This document shows, piece after piece, positions 31,276 to 40,371 of a stretch of DNA of 64,000 nucleotides. The translations under genes were made by a program, and so were the position numbers. The stretch lies in the NCBI GenBank assembly GCA_903905455.1, contig CAIVGN010000157.1, positions 27,320 through 91,319 on the forward strand, read 5' to 3'. This DNA comes from an uncultured Archangium sp. GTDB taxonomy: Bacteria > Myxococcota > Myxococcia > Myxococcales > Myxococcaceae. A model generated the notes under the pieces. That model worked only from the letters and a program-made list of their open reading frames with translations, was not told where the DNA came from and did no database searches. Every line of letters begins with the position of its first letter. Within the stretch, counting starts at the first letter, position 1.

Positions 31276-34200
31276 GTGGAGACTTTTGGTCGTTACAGCC
31301 TGGTGCGGCGCCTCGGGGCTGGGGGCATGGGGGAGGTCTTCCTCGCCCGCTCGGCCGACGCGTCTGAAGACCTCGTGGTCAAGCGCATCTTGCCGCACCT
31401 CACCGAGAACCCCCGGTTCCTGCGGCTGTTCCTGGACGAGACGCGCATCGCCTCGCGGCTGGTGCACCCCAACATCGCCCGCATTCACGAGCTGGGCGAG
31501 GTCAACGGCACCTGGTTCGTGGCCATGGAGCACGTGCCGGGCAAGGACCTGCGCGAGCTGCTCAAGCGCTGCCGCGAGCAGGGCCAGCACGTGCCGCTCG
31601 AGGTGGTGCTGGCCATCGGCGTGGAGATCGCCCGCGGGCTCTCGTACGCCCACTCCGCCGTCGACGCGCAGGGCCGGCTGCTGCGCATCGTTCACCGCGA
31701 CGTGAGCCCCCACAACGTGATCGTCGCGCGCGACGGGCGGGTGAAGCTCATCGACTTCGGGGTGGCCAAGGCGGCCAACAAGTCGGTGCACACCGCGACG
31801 GGCATCCTGAAGGGCAAGTTCCCGTACATGTCGCCGGAGCAGGCCCACGCCCGGCCCGTCGACCCGCGTACCGACGTCTTCGCCCTGGGCATCGTGCTGT
31901 GGGAAGCGCTGTGCGCCCGCTACCTGTTCCGCGGCAAGAGCGACGCGGCGACGCTCAAGCTGGTGCGCGAGGCCGTCGTGCCCGTGCCCTCCAGCCAGCG
32001 CGACGACGTGCCCGAGGCCCTCGACCGCGTGCTGCTCAAGGCGCTCAAGAAGGACGCCAGGGAGCGCTACCAGAGCGCCGATGCTTTCCGCGAGGCGCTC
32101 GAGGGCGTCGCCGCGAACCTGCCCCCGCCGCAGATCGCCCAGTGGCTGGGCAACTACGACGACGTGGCGGGCTTCGACGACGAAGAGGCGGACAGCGAAC
32201 CCTTCGCCGAGTCTCCCGCGAGCCAGGAGACGCAGCTCGAGTCACAGGAACAGCCCACCGTCGCCGAGGCCGTCAGCCGCGCCACCAACCCCGTCAGGCC
32301 GCGGCCCACGCGCGTCGATCGCAGCATCTCGACCGAGACGCCCTCGGCGGACCAGGCCCGGCTCAAGGAACTCCTCTCTCAGGTCGCCGGTCGGCCGACC
32401 AACATCGGCCCCCAGGCGACGTCGTTCGTCGGCCGCGTGGCGGAGTTGGCCGATCTCCACCAGCTCTTCCGCCAGGGCGTGCGGCTGCTCACGCTGCTGG
32501 GCCCCGGCGGCACGGGGAAGACCCGCCTCGCGCTGCAGTTCGGCTCGCAGTTGGTCACCCACTTCCAGGGGGTGGAGAAGGGGCGGCGACGTGGCGGCGT
32601 GTGGTTCTGCGACCTCACCGAGGCCCACGATCGCGAAGGCGTCTGCGCGGCCGTGGCGCGCGCCCTGGGCGTACCGCTGAGCCCCGGGGACTCGGTCAAG
32701 CAGCTCGGTCATGTCATCGCCGCCCGCGGCGAGGCGCTGGTGGTGCTCGACAACTTCGAGCAGGTCGTCGCGGTCGCCGGCGAAACCCTCGGAGCGTGGC
32801 TCAAGGCCGCGCCGCTCGCGCGCTTCGTCGTCTCCTCGCGCGAGTTGCTGCGCGTCGAGGACGAGACCGTCTTCGAAGTGCCGCCGTTGCGCACGCCCAA
32901 GGTCACCGAGAGCGCGAGCACCGCCGAGGCCGTGCTGCTCTTCATCGAGCGCGCCCGCGTCTCCCGGCCCGGGTGGGAGCCCGACGAGAAGGAGCTGACG
33001 GCCATCGCCGAGCTGGTGCGTCAGCTCGACGGCATGCCGCTGGCCATCGAGCTCGCCGCGGGCCGGGTGGGCGTGCTCTCGCCGTCGCAGCTCGTGCAGC
33101 GGCTCCCGCGCCGGTTCGATCTCCTCGTCAACCGCCGCAGCGCCGTCGAGCGCCAGGCGACCCTGCGCGGCGCCATCGACTGGTCGTGGAACAACCTCTC
33201 GGGTGACGAGGCGTCGGCGCTGGCCCAGCTCTCGGTCTTTCGCGGCGGCTTCAGCGCCCAGGCGGTCGAGGCCACGGTGCGGCTGCCCGAGAGCGACGAC
33301 CCCCTGGGCGCCCTGATGACCTTGCGCGCGAAGTCGCTGGTGCGCGCGTACTTCCCCACCGGCGACGAGCAGCAGACGCGCTTCGGCCTCTACGAGACCA
33401 TTCGCGAGTACTCGCTCGAGAAGCTGCAGGCGCTGCCCGAGCGCAACGGGGTGCTGGCGCGGCACGCGAGCTACTTCCTCGAGCTGGGGCGGCGGCTCTC
33501 GGCCGGCGCCGAGGGCAGCAAGGCCCAGCTCGACGAGCTCGATCTCGAGCGCGAGAACCTGGGCTCCGTCTTCCAGCGGGCGATGGACGCCGACGGCGAC
33601 GTCGCGCAGGCGCTGCAGGCCGTGATGGCCCTCGACCCGCTGCTGACCATACGCGGACCGTTCGCGGTGCAGCTGGCCATGCTCGACTCGGTCGTCGAGC
33701 GCCTGTCGGAACCCGAGGGGCGCGCCGTGGCGCTCGAGGCCCGGGCCCGCGCGCGCATGGGCCGTGGCCGCCTCGCCGAAGCGGAGCAGGACCTGCTCGA
33801 GGCGGGCGATCTCGCCGAGAAGGCCCACAGCGCCGCGGTGTCGGCCCGGTTGCTGTACCTGCTGGGCGTCGTCGACCGGCTCAAGGGGCAGCGGAAGGAC
33901 GCGGCACAGGCCTTCGAGCAGGCCATCGCGCAGCTGGGTGCCGTCGGTGACGAGCTGACCAAGGCCCGGGCGCTGAGCGCCTACGCGGTGCTGCAGACCG
34001 AGATGGGGGCCGAGACCCGCGCACTCGAGACCTACAACGAGGCGCTGGAGATCCACCGCAAGGTCGGCGACCGCCGCTACGAGGGCATCACCCTGGCGAA
34101 CCTGGGCGTGCAGCAACAGGGCCTGGGGCTGCTCAAGCCGGCGCGCGCGAACTACACGGCGGCGCTGGCGATTCATCGCGAGCTGGGCAACCGGCGCTCC

Positions 34201-34824
34201 GAGGGCATCAGCCGGCTGAACCTGGGCGATCTCGCGGCCGAGCTCGAGCAGCCGGGCCAGGCGCTCTCGCACTACGAAGCCGCGCTGGAGATCGTTCGCG
34301 AGGTCGGCGCCCGGCGCTTCGAGGGCATCATCCTCTACTCGCTCGGCGCGCTGCACCTGCAGTACGGCGAGTACGACGACGCAGACCGCCGCATCTCCGA
34401 CGCCATCGAGGTGCACCAGGAGGTCGGTGACCAGCGGTACCTCGGGCTGTGCCTCGCCATCAAGGCCGCGGTGGTGGCGTTGCAGGGGCACGTCGACGAC
34501 GCCGAGGCCTTCATTGCCGAGGGCTCGCGCCTGCTCACCGACGTCGGTGACGCCGCGTTCCTCGATGCGCTCGACCTGTACCGGGCCCACCTCGAGCTCG
34601 CGCGCTCGGTGCAGACCACCTCGCCCAACCAGTCGTCGGTGCTCGAGGAGCGGGTGCACAAGCGCATCGCCCACGCCGAGCGTCCCGGCCTCGCCGATGA
34701 CGAGCACCCGTCGGGGACTCCGTCGCCGGCCGACCGTTCCGAGCACGTGCGCGCGGCCCTGCGGTCGCTGCGGGGTGCGCTCGCGGATCACGAGCAGGCC
34801 GCTGAGCCTGGCCCCGAGGCATGA
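31276..34824 (+). CDS. Ser/Thr protein kinase fused to STAND-type ATPase and TPR array
   Basis: This 1182-residue protein has a GTG start. A Hanks kinase (about 7-270) has GAGGMGEVF, K36, HRDVSPHN with D142, and DFG with D160, all needed for activity. After an acidic linker, a STAND/AfsR-like NTPase starts at TSFVGRVAELADL; Walker A is GPGGTGKT at 409-416 and the Walker B aspartate is D492 in VVLDNFEQ. The winged-helix region includes LDGMPLAIELAAGRV. At least six TPR-like repeats fill about 830-1110, where units such as RALETYNEALEIHRKVGDRR recur. Kinase-STAND-TPR fusions act as signalling switches. No membrane helix is visible, so it should be cytoplasmic. Confidence 0.88.
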   Translation: METFGRYSLVRRLGAGGMGEVFLARSADASEDLVVKRILPHLTENPRFLRLFLDETRIASRLVHPNIARIHELGEVNGTWFVAMEHVPGKDLRELLKRCREQGQHVPLEVVLAIGVEIARGLSYAHSAVDAQGRLLRIVHRDVSPHNVIVARDGRVKLIDFGVAKAANKSVHTATGILKGKFPYMSPEQAHARPVDPRTDVFALGIVLWEALCARYLFRGKSDAATLKLVREAVVPVPSSQRDDVPEALDRVLLKALKKDARERYQSADAFREALEGVAANLPPPQIAQWLGNYDDVAGFDDEEADSEPFAESPASQETQLESQEQPTVAEAVSRATNPVRPRPTRVDRSISTETPSADQARLKELLSQVAGRPTNIGPQATSFVGRVAELADLHQLFRQGVRLLTLLGPGGTGKTRLALQFGSQLVTHFQGVEKGRRRGGVWFCDLTEAHDREGVCAAVARALGVPLSPGDSVKQLGHVIAARGEALVVLDNFEQVVAVAGETLGAWLKAAPLARFVVSSRELLRVEDETVFEVPPLRTPKVTESASTAEAVLLFIERARVSRPGWEPDEKELTAIAELVRQLDGMPLAIELAAGRVGVLSPSQLVQRLPRRFDLLVNRRSAVERQATLRGAIDWSWNNLSGDEASALAQLSVFRGGFSAQAVEATVRLPESDDPLGALMTLRAKSLVRAYFPTGDEQQTRFGLYETIREYSLEKLQALPERNGVLARHASYFLELGRRLSAGAEGSKAQLDELDLERENLGSVFQRAMDADGDVAQALQAVMALDPLLTIRGPFAVQLAMLDSVVERLSEPEGRAVALEARARARMGRGRLAEAEQDLLEAGDLAEKAHSAAVSARLLYLLGVVDRLKGQRKDAAQAFEQAIAQLGAVGDELTKARALSAYAVLQTEMGAETRALETYNEALEIHRKVGDRRYEGITLANLGVQQQGLGLLKPARANYTAALAIHRELGNRRSEGISRLNLGDLAAELEQPGQALSHYEAALEIVREVGARRFEGIILYSLGALHLQYGEYDDADRRISDAIEVHQEVGDQRYLGLCLAIKAAVVALQGHVDDAEAFIAEGSRLLTDVGDAAFLDALDLYRAHLELARSVQTTSPNQSSVLEERVHKRIAHAERPGLADDEHPSGTPSPADRSEHVRAALRSLRGALADHEQAAEPGPEA

Positions 34825-36263
34825 GACGGGCCGGGTGGCTGGCGCTGGCCGTCGCGCTCCCGCGGCTCCTGGTGCTCTTCTTCAACGAGAACCTGGGCGG
34901 CGACGCCATCGCGCGCACCTGGCTCGCGCATCGCTGGCTCGAGGCGCCGCACCTCATCACCAGCTTCGACGGCGGGGGCAAGCAGTTCGGGCCGCTGCAC
35001 CTCTACCTGTTGGCGTTCGGTGAGTGGCTCTGGCCCTCGCTGCTGCACGCGGGCCGGGTCTCGAGCCTGGTGGTCGGTGTCGCGACGGCCTGGCCGCTGT
35101 TCGTCTTCACGCGGCGGCGCTTCGGCGATCGGGCGGCGACGCTCGCGGTGCTCGGCTTCGCGGCGTGGGGGCTCCACGTGCAGTGCTCGACCACCTCGGC
35201 GAGCGAGGCGCTGAACCTGCTGTGCGTCATGAGCGCGGTGGCGTGGTTCGACGCGGCCGATACGAAGCGCGGGGCGTGGTGGGGCGCGGCGCTGGCGCTC
35301 AACCTCGCGTGCGCCACCCGGTACGACTCCTGGCTGCTCGTGCCGCTCCTCGCGGTGGTCGAGTGGTGGCGAACCCGGCGGCTCCTGCGCGGCGCGGCCT
35401 TCGGAGCGGTCTCGGTGGCCTTTGCCGGGCTCTGGCTGGGGGGGAACTTCCTGGCCCTGGGTGATGCGCTCTTCCCGATCCGCTTCATCGACACCTTCCA
35501 CCGGGAATGGTGGCCGGCGGAAGCGGCCCTCTGGGGAGAGGGGCCGTACCGGGTGATGTGCCTGCTGTTCTGGCCCGGAGCGGCGTTGCTGACGCTGACG
35601 CCCGCGCTGGCGATCCCCGCGGGCCTCGCGCTGCGCCGGCTGTGGGTCGAGCGCGTCGAGTTGCGCTGGGTGGTGGTGTTGATCGTCTTGCCGAGCGTCG
35701 GCTACGGGGTGCGCGGGGCGGTGTTCTCGACCTTTGCGCCGCTCGCGCGCTTCACGATGAAGGAGTTGCTCTTCCTGCTGCCCTTGGCGGGCTGGTGGCT
35801 GAGTGCGCGCTCGGCGCGCGTGCAGGCTGCGGCCCTGGTGGTGGCCGCGACGTGGTGCGTGGCCCTCGGCGCGTTCACCTTCCGGCCTGATTCGCGGTGG
35901 TCGTTTTCGCTGCGCTCCATCTCTGCGACCTCGCGCATGGAGACCGCGCTGCGCGAACCGGCAGACTGGCTCCGCGCGAACGCGGCGCCCCGGGGGCTGC
36001 TCATGGTGGATGAAGACCCGCGGGGCTTCGATGATCTGCCGCTGAGCTACTACTCGGGCTTCCCCTTCGACCAGCAGCTGCGCCGCCGCTACGAGCACTT
36101 CGAGGTGGCGCTGGTTGGGCGAAGCCCCGAGTGGCTGGTGGTGTTCGACGGGGGGCGACTCGAGCGGGAAGGCGCGCTGTCGGGTGAGTCGGTATTCCGG
36201 GGGCGGAGCTACGTGCTGCGCGCCACCTTCGGGTCGCGCCGCATCTTTCAGGCCGTGCCCTGA
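34821..36263 (+). CDS. Polytopic membrane protein, glycosyltransferase family 39/ArnT-like
   Basis: The 480-residue protein starts at an ATG overlapping the kinase stop (ATGA). It has about ten hydrophobic helices and, between the first two, an acidic first loop (NENLGGDAIARTWLAHRW), the location of the catalytic Asp in GT-C polyprenyl-phosphate-dependent glycosyltransferases. A soluble C-terminal part of about 100 residues follows the last helix. The fold is supported, but donor, acceptor and activity are not. It could instead be a non-enzymatic relative. It ends exactly where the opposing TPR gene ends, with no intervening base. Confidence 0.6.
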   Translation: MRRAGWLALAVALPRLLVLFFNENLGGDAIARTWLAHRWLEAPHLITSFDGGGKQFGPLHLYLLAFGEWLWPSLLHAGRVSSLVVGVATAWPLFVFTRRRFGDRAATLAVLGFAAWGLHVQCSTTSASEALNLLCVMSAVAWFDAADTKRGAWWGAALALNLACATRYDSWLLVPLLAVVEWWRTRRLLRGAAFGAVSVAFAGLWLGGNFLALGDALFPIRFIDTFHREWWPAEAALWGEGPYRVMCLLFWPGAALLTLTPALAIPAGLALRRLWVERVELRWVVVLIVLPSVGYGVRGAVFSTFAPLARFTMKELLFLLPLAGWWLSARSARVQAAALVVAATWCVALGAFTFRPDSRWSFSLRSISATSRMETALREPADWLRANAAPRGLLMVDEDPRGFDDLPLSYYSGFPFDQQLRRRYEHFEVALVGRSPEWLVVFDGGRLEREGALSGESVFRGRSYVLRATFGSRRIFQAVP

Positions 36264-37457
36264 CTACGCCGCGATCCTCAACACCCGGTGCGCCTCGTGG
36301 GCCATGGGGTGATCGGCCGGGGCGAGCTTGAGCAGTTCCTGCGCGGCCCGGCGGGTGCCCTCGAGATCTCCCAGCCGGAAGCAGGCGAGGGCGAGGTTGT
36401 AGCGAACGACGATCGCATCTCCCCGGGTGCCGAGGCGGATGGCGCGATCGAGCAGGGCTCGCGCCTCGGCCAGCGACTTCGGCGTGCCCTCCTCGAGGAG
36501 CATGATCGCCAGGTTGTTGAGCGGTTCCCAGGCGAGCTCGTCGCACTCGATCGCCGCACGGTACGACTTCTTCGCGGCCGCCTTGTCCTTGACGGCGTCG
36601 AACAGGCCACCCAGGTGGTAGTGCGCGCGCGCGTTCTTCGGGTTGATGCGGAGCACGCGCTTGAGGGCCCTCTCCGCGCTGTCGAAGCGCAGTCGCATGG
36701 TGTCGATGACGGCCGCGAAGAGCCACGCCTCCTCGTCGTTCGGGGCGAGCATGGTGTGCCGCCAGGCCTCCCTCCCCGCGGCCTCGAGGTCCTTCTGGCG
36801 CAGGGCGATGGCGGCGCGGCGCGAGGCGATCAGCGGGGCGTCGGGCAATCGCGGGGTGGCGTTGTCGAGCAGCTCGGCGGCGAGATCGAGGGCACCGGTC
36901 TCGACGAGCGCATCGGCGAGCGTGAGCACCGCGTCGAGGTGCCTGGGGTGGGCCTGCACGGTCAGCGCGAGCACCTTGAGGGCCTCGGTGGTGCGACGTG
37001 CGCGGAAGAGCGCGGTGCCCAGTTGCACCTTCAACTCCGCGCTCGCGGCGCCGTGCTGCAGCGCGAGCTGGAAGCTGGCCGCCGCGCGTTCCCAGTGATG
37101 TAGCAACGCGGAGGTGCGCCCCTGGTTCAGGTGCGCGAGGCCGAGCGTGGGCTCGAGGGTCAAGGCACGTGCGTGGAAGGTGAGCGCCTCGTCGAGCCTG
37201 CCCCCTGCTTCTTCGACGACGCCCCGGAGCGTCAACGCCTCGGCGCAGCGCGGGAAGAGCGTGATGACACCGTCGAGCAACTGCTGCGCTTCGTCCGACC
37301 TCTGCATCAGCAGGGCGATGCGGGCGAGCCCGACCAGCGGCATCGGAGACCGGCCCGCGCACTGGGCCTGGGCGCGAACGTAGAGTTCGGCGGCGCGATC
37401 GACGTCCTTCTCCACGAGGTACCGCTCGGCCTCGACCAACAGCGGGAGGATGTTCAT
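36264..37457 (-). CDS. TPR protein paired with the repetitive Ala/Gly-rich protein
   Basis: This 397-residue protein consists almost entirely of tetratricopeptide-like helices (for example AEALTLRGVVEEAGGRLDEA and ARAHYHLGGLFDAVKDKAAA), with no signal peptide or other domain. The ATG at 37457 shares its A with the stop of the upstream gene and sits five bases after GGGGAAG; an overlapping GTG at 37460 is an alternative. An exported-looking repetitive protein followed by a coupled TPR protein mirrors the translocator-chaperone pair on the other side of ruvX. A chaperone or binding-partner role is inferred from this organisation, not from family membership. Confidence 0.75.
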   Translation of the reverse strand: MNILPLLVEAERYLVEKDVDRAAELYVRAQAQCAGRSPMPLVGLARIALLMQRSDEAQQLLDGVITLFPRCAEALTLRGVVEEAGGRLDEALTFHARALTLEPTLGLAHLNQGRTSALLHHWERAAASFQLALQHGAASAELKVQLGTALFRARRTTEALKVLALTVQAHPRHLDAVLTLADALVETGALDLAAELLDNATPRLPDAPLIASRRAAIALRQKDLEAAGREAWRHTMLAPNDEEAWLFAAVIDTMRLRFDSAERALKRVLRINPKNARAHYHLGGLFDAVKDKAAAKKSYRAAIECDELAWEPLNNLAIMLLEEGTPKSLAEARALLDRAIRLGTRGDAIVVRYNLALACFRLGDLEGTRRAAQELLKLAPADHPMAHEAHRVLRIAA

Positions 37458-38770
37458 CACAGCTTCCCCTCGGCGAGCGTGCCGTGCGACGCGAGGCTGA
37501 GCCCCTGGTCGGAAGTGCCGTGGCTCTCGCTCTTCTCGGTGAACTCCTTCTTCGCCGCCGAGGCCGCTGCCTGGCCGATCATCGGAGCGATCTGCTTGAT
37601 GGCCGCGGCGATGGCCTTGCCTGCGTGCGCGCCGTTGCCGCTGCCGCCGTCGAACAGCCCCGCGACCGCGCCGAAGATGCTGCCAAGGAGATCGCCCGCA
37701 GCGGCGACCACGTTGCTGACGACCTTGCCGAAGATCTTCGTGTCGAACTCGAGCTTGATCTTCACCATCGCCCCGACGCCCGCGGCGATGCCCAGCGAGA
37801 ACTCGAGCTTGAACTTCCCGTCCTGGTCGAGGCCGCCGTTGATCTCGGCCTTCGCCCCGGCGCCTGCCCAGAGCTCCGCCTCGATGCCGTAGCCCACGCC
37901 CGCCACGCCGCCCTTCGCCTGGTAGCCGGCGCGCGCCCCGGCGAACGCCTCGGCCTTCGCGTTCACCACCGCCTCGGGAGGATTGAAGGAGACGGCCGCC
38001 CGCCCCGTGGCCTTGCCGCCTGCGCCGGCCTCGGCTTGTGCTTCCGCGTGCCCCGCGAGGACCCCGTCGGCGATCTGCAGGTTGGTCTCGGCTTCACCGC
38101 GGGCCATCGCTCCCGCTTCCGCCTTGCCCGCGGCGCTCACGCCGTCTGGGCCCGCGCGCGCTTCGCCGTACAGCCGCGCGTACACCTCGGCGGAGACCTT
38201 CGCGCGGCCATCGATGGAGCCCACGTCGGAGGTGATGGTGCCCGCGGCTTCCGCCGATACGCCCGCGCTCGCTTCGGCCCCGCCGCGCACGCCCACGCCG
38301 CTGCCGTCGACGAAGGTCTCGCTGAAGCTGTCGGCCTTCAGGTGGGCTTCGGCTGAAGCGCGCCCCTTCGCGCCGAGGTGCGCGTCGCCGACCTGGCCCG
38401 AGGCCTCGACGTGCTCGCGGCCACCGACGTGGTGTTCGTCCTTCGGCAGCGGCCCCTGCTTGTGGGCTTGCTTCCCGGCAAAGTCGAAGATCGACGCGAG
38501 GATCGCGCCGAGATCGAACTTGTTGGCGGCCTCGGCGCCGTTGCCTTGCGGCGGCCCGCTGAAGAGTTCACCGATGGCCTTGAACAGATCGAAGGCCTGT
38601 TCCCCGGTCGGCGCCTTTCCGTCAGCGACGGTGCTCGCGAAGCGGGTCGCGGAGTTCTCCTCGTACTTCTTGGTGGGCTTGTTGAGCTCCCGCGCCGCTG
38701 CCCGCATGTCCACTTCGGAAGGGGCCAGACCAGCCACGCCGAACCTGCCTGCGATTCCATCCACGCTCAT
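37457..38770 (-). CDS. Repetitive Ala/Gly-rich protein, putative exported or structural protein
   Basis: This 437-residue protein is unlike any common family. Residues 1-120 are helical with a short hydrophobic patch (LGAILASIFDFAG). Residues 130-320 show a two-residue periodicity in which Ala, Gly or Ser alternates with other residues (KAEAFAGARAGYQAKGG), suggesting a beta-solenoid or similar surface structure. Near the C-terminus are glycine-rich hydrophobic segments (VSNVVAAAGDLLGSIFGAVA) that could insert in a membrane. No Sec signal is seen. The ATG at 38770 has GGAGGT five bases upstream; a GTG at 38773 is less well placed. A sigma-54-type element lies at 38800-38816. The following TPR gene is translationally coupled. 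Confidence 0.65.
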   Translation of the reverse strand: MSVDGIAGRFGVAGLAPSEVDMRAAARELNKPTKKYEENSATRFASTVADGKAPTGEQAFDLFKAIGELFSGPPQGNGAEAANKFDLGAILASIFDFAGKQAHKQGPLPKDEHHVGGREHVEASGQVGDAHLGAKGRASAEAHLKADSFSETFVDGSGVGVRGGAEASAGVSAEAAGTITSDVGSIDGRAKVSAEVYARLYGEARAGPDGVSAAGKAEAGAMARGEAETNLQIADGVLAGHAEAQAEAGAGGKATGRAAVSFNPPEAVVNAKAEAFAGARAGYQAKGGVAGVGYGIEAELWAGAGAKAEINGGLDQDGKFKLEFSLGIAAGVGAMVKIKLEFDTKIFGKVVSNVVAAAGDLLGSIFGAVAGLFDGGSGNGAHAGKAIAAAIKQIAPMIGQAAASAAKKEFTEKSESHGTSDQGLSLASHGTLAEGKL

Positions 38771-38799
38771 CACGACCTCCAGGGGTGTGGAGGGCGCTG

Positions 38800-38816
38800 T
38801 GCACAGGCGCGGCCAA
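38800..38816 (-). promoter_or_regulatory. Putative sigma-54 (-24/-12) promoter of the repetitive protein-TPR operon
   Basis: The minus strand reads TTGGCCGCGCCTGTGCA. The invariant GG (38814-38813) and GC (38802-38801) are 12 bases apart, the obligatory RpoN spacing, with TTGGC and TGCA around them. It matches the consensus core but deviates in the middle. A start near 38790 would leave a 20-base leader with a good GGAGGT. Confidence 0.5.
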
Positions 38817-38842
38817 CGCGAGGGCTCGTCCTTTCGGGAGGT

Positions 38843-39289
38843 TCAGTCTTCGCCGTCGTCCGCGTGCTGGGACTCGCGGGGGCGCTGGCCGTCGAGCCAG
38901 CCCTGGAGGATGAGCACCGCGGCGACCTGGTCGATCACCTCTTTGCGCTTCTTGCCCGAGGCGCCCGACTCGCTGATGGCGCGGTGGGCGGCGACGGTGG
39001 TGAGGCGCTCGTCCCAGTAGATGACGGGGAGCCTGGTGAACTGCTCGAGGCCCGTACCGAACTTGCGGGTCATCTCCGCGCGCGGGCCTTCGCTGCCGTC
39101 CATGTTGAGGGGGAGCCCGATGACGAAGCGGTCGACGGCGAACTCGGCGACCCGCTCGGCGAGCGCCTCGAGGTCCTTTCGGGGGCCGCGACGCTCGATG
39201 GTCTTGAGCCCCTGGGCGGTGATGCCCAGCTCGTCTGCGACCGCGAGGCCGATGGTCTTCGTTCCGAGATCGAGTCCGAGGGCGCGCAT
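38843..39289 (-). CDS. ruvX: RuvX/YqgF Holliday-junction resolvase-like nuclease
   Basis: This 148-residue RNase H-fold protein opens with RALGLDLGTKTIGLAVADEL, carrying the first catalytic Asp. FVIGLPLNMDGSEGPRA is the conserved YqgF core, and YWDERLTTVAAHRAI the C-terminal acidic site. Family members act in pre-16S rRNA 5'-end maturation and have been proposed as junction resolvases. Length is standard. It sits between the two divergent cargo-TPR operons and is almost certainly a housekeeping gene unrelated to them. Confidence 0.94.
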   Translation of the reverse strand: MRALGLDLGTKTIGLAVADELGITAQGLKTIERRGPRKDLEALAERVAEFAVDRFVIGLPLNMDGSEGPRAEMTRKFGTGLEQFTRLPVIYWDERLTTVAAHRAISESGASGKKRKEVIDQVAAVLILQGWLDGQRPRESQHADDGED

Positions 39290-39372
39290 CGCGGGAGACC
39301 CTATGTCCCGTGGTGCGGACTGTCATGGACAGGCTTGGCCCTGCAAGTGCGCGGAAGGTCGTGGCGGGGAAG

Positions 39373-39389
39373 CTGGCACGGGTCCTGCG
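39373..39389 (+). promoter_or_regulatory. Sigma-54 (-24/-12) promoter of the T3SS-like pair
   Basis: The sequence is CTGGCACGGGTCCTGCG. It matches the RpoN consensus YTGGCACGRNNNTTGCW at all but two positions, with the GG (39375-39376) and GC (39387-39388) exactly 12 bases apart. Transcription would start near 39400, about 39 bases before the ATG. Sigma-54 promoters need an enhancer-binding protein, so the pair is probably signal-dependent. Confidence 0.7.
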
Positions 39390-39438
39390 AATGGGCCGCG
39401 GCACCGAGGGCATTTCGCCCATCACCCGGAGGCAGCAC

Positions 39439-40371
39439 ATGATCATCCCTTCCCTGAATTCAGCCGAGACCCGAACGATCGAGAACATGGACAGTACTGC
39501 GGTGGTGGCCAGCCACTTCGGCCTCACCCAGACCCCCTTGAACGCGGTGGACGACCACGCCGGTGCCCAGTCTCCGCCTGCGTCGGGTCCCACCGAAGGC
39601 GCTCGCGGGGCGACGGTGCCCCTGACCGGCTATGCGAGGACGAAGGAGATGGTGGAGGAGCGGTTGGCGGATCGCCGGGACTACCAGGAGCTCAAGACGA
39701 CGCTGTCCCAGGCGGAGCAGCTCGCCAGCGACTTCGCGTTGGTGGAGGCGAATTCGCTGTGCGCCGGTGACGGCGTGCTCGTGTGGGCCGACATCCTCGC
39801 AGTCGCCAACGACACGCTTCGCCCCGACAGTGTGCGTCAGGCGGCCGCTCGCTTGCGCGACAACCCGACGGTCTGGGAGGGTTTCGCGAAGGGCGACAAC
39901 AGGGCCAGCACCGGCGACGTCGCGGCGTTCATCGCGAGCCTCAAGTCGCAGATGAAGGCCATCAGGGACGAGGTGTCGGCCGAGGTGAAGGCGGACGTGA
40001 AGGCGGAGCAGGGGGCCGCGACGCCTGGACCCGGCCCGGCTGGCGCCAACTCCGGAGGGGCCGCAGCGACCGGCCAGCAGTCAGCCACGTCCCAGATCCC
40101 GAGACCGCCGCCGTCCGACCGGCCGGGCATGGACGGCGCGACCGAGAACCTCGCCAACACGGCGGACTACCTGCAGCAGCAGATGATGGCGCTCGCCGAT
40201 GAGGCCTCGAAGGACCCGTCCAAGGCGACCCTCAATGCTCAGAAGATCGCGATGCTCCAGAACCAGTTCCAGTCGGTCACCAACATGATGAACCAGATGA
40301 CCCAGATGCTCTCGAACCTCTCCAAGATGTGGTCCGACGTGGCGATGAACTCCATCCGGAACCTCAAGTGA
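39439..40371 (+). CDS. Type III secretion translocator/filament-like protein (orphan)
   Basis: This 310-residue protein starts at the ATG at 39439, six bases after GGAGG. There is no Sec signal. Two EF-hand-like loops with a fixed repeat layout are seen at about 109-125 (AGDGVLVWADILAVAND) and 150-168 (AKGDNRASTGDVAAFI), with ARLRDNPTVWEGF between, as in NolX/HrpF-type translocators. A Pro/Gly/Ala linker (193-230) leads to a C-terminal amphipathic helix rich in Met, Asn and Gln (LQNQFQSVTNMMNQMTQML) ending AMNSIRNLK, reminiscent of needle, EspA or flagellin C-termini. The next gene encodes a SycD-like TPR protein overlapping by four bases. The assignment rests on architecture and context; no secretion-apparatus gene is in the window. 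Confidence 0.55.
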   Translation: MIIPSLNSAETRTIENMDSTAVVASHFGLTQTPLNAVDDHAGAQSPPASGPTEGARGATVPLTGYARTKEMVEERLADRRDYQELKTTLSQAEQLASDFALVEANSLCAGDGVLVWADILAVANDTLRPDSVRQAAARLRDNPTVWEGFAKGDNRASTGDVAAFIASLKSQMKAIRDEVSAEVKADVKAEQGAATPGPGPAGANSGGAAATGQQSATSQIPRPPPSDRPGMDGATENLANTADYLQQQMMALADEASKDPSKATLNAQKIAMLQNQFQSVTNMMNQMTQMLSNLSKMWSDVAMNSIRNLK

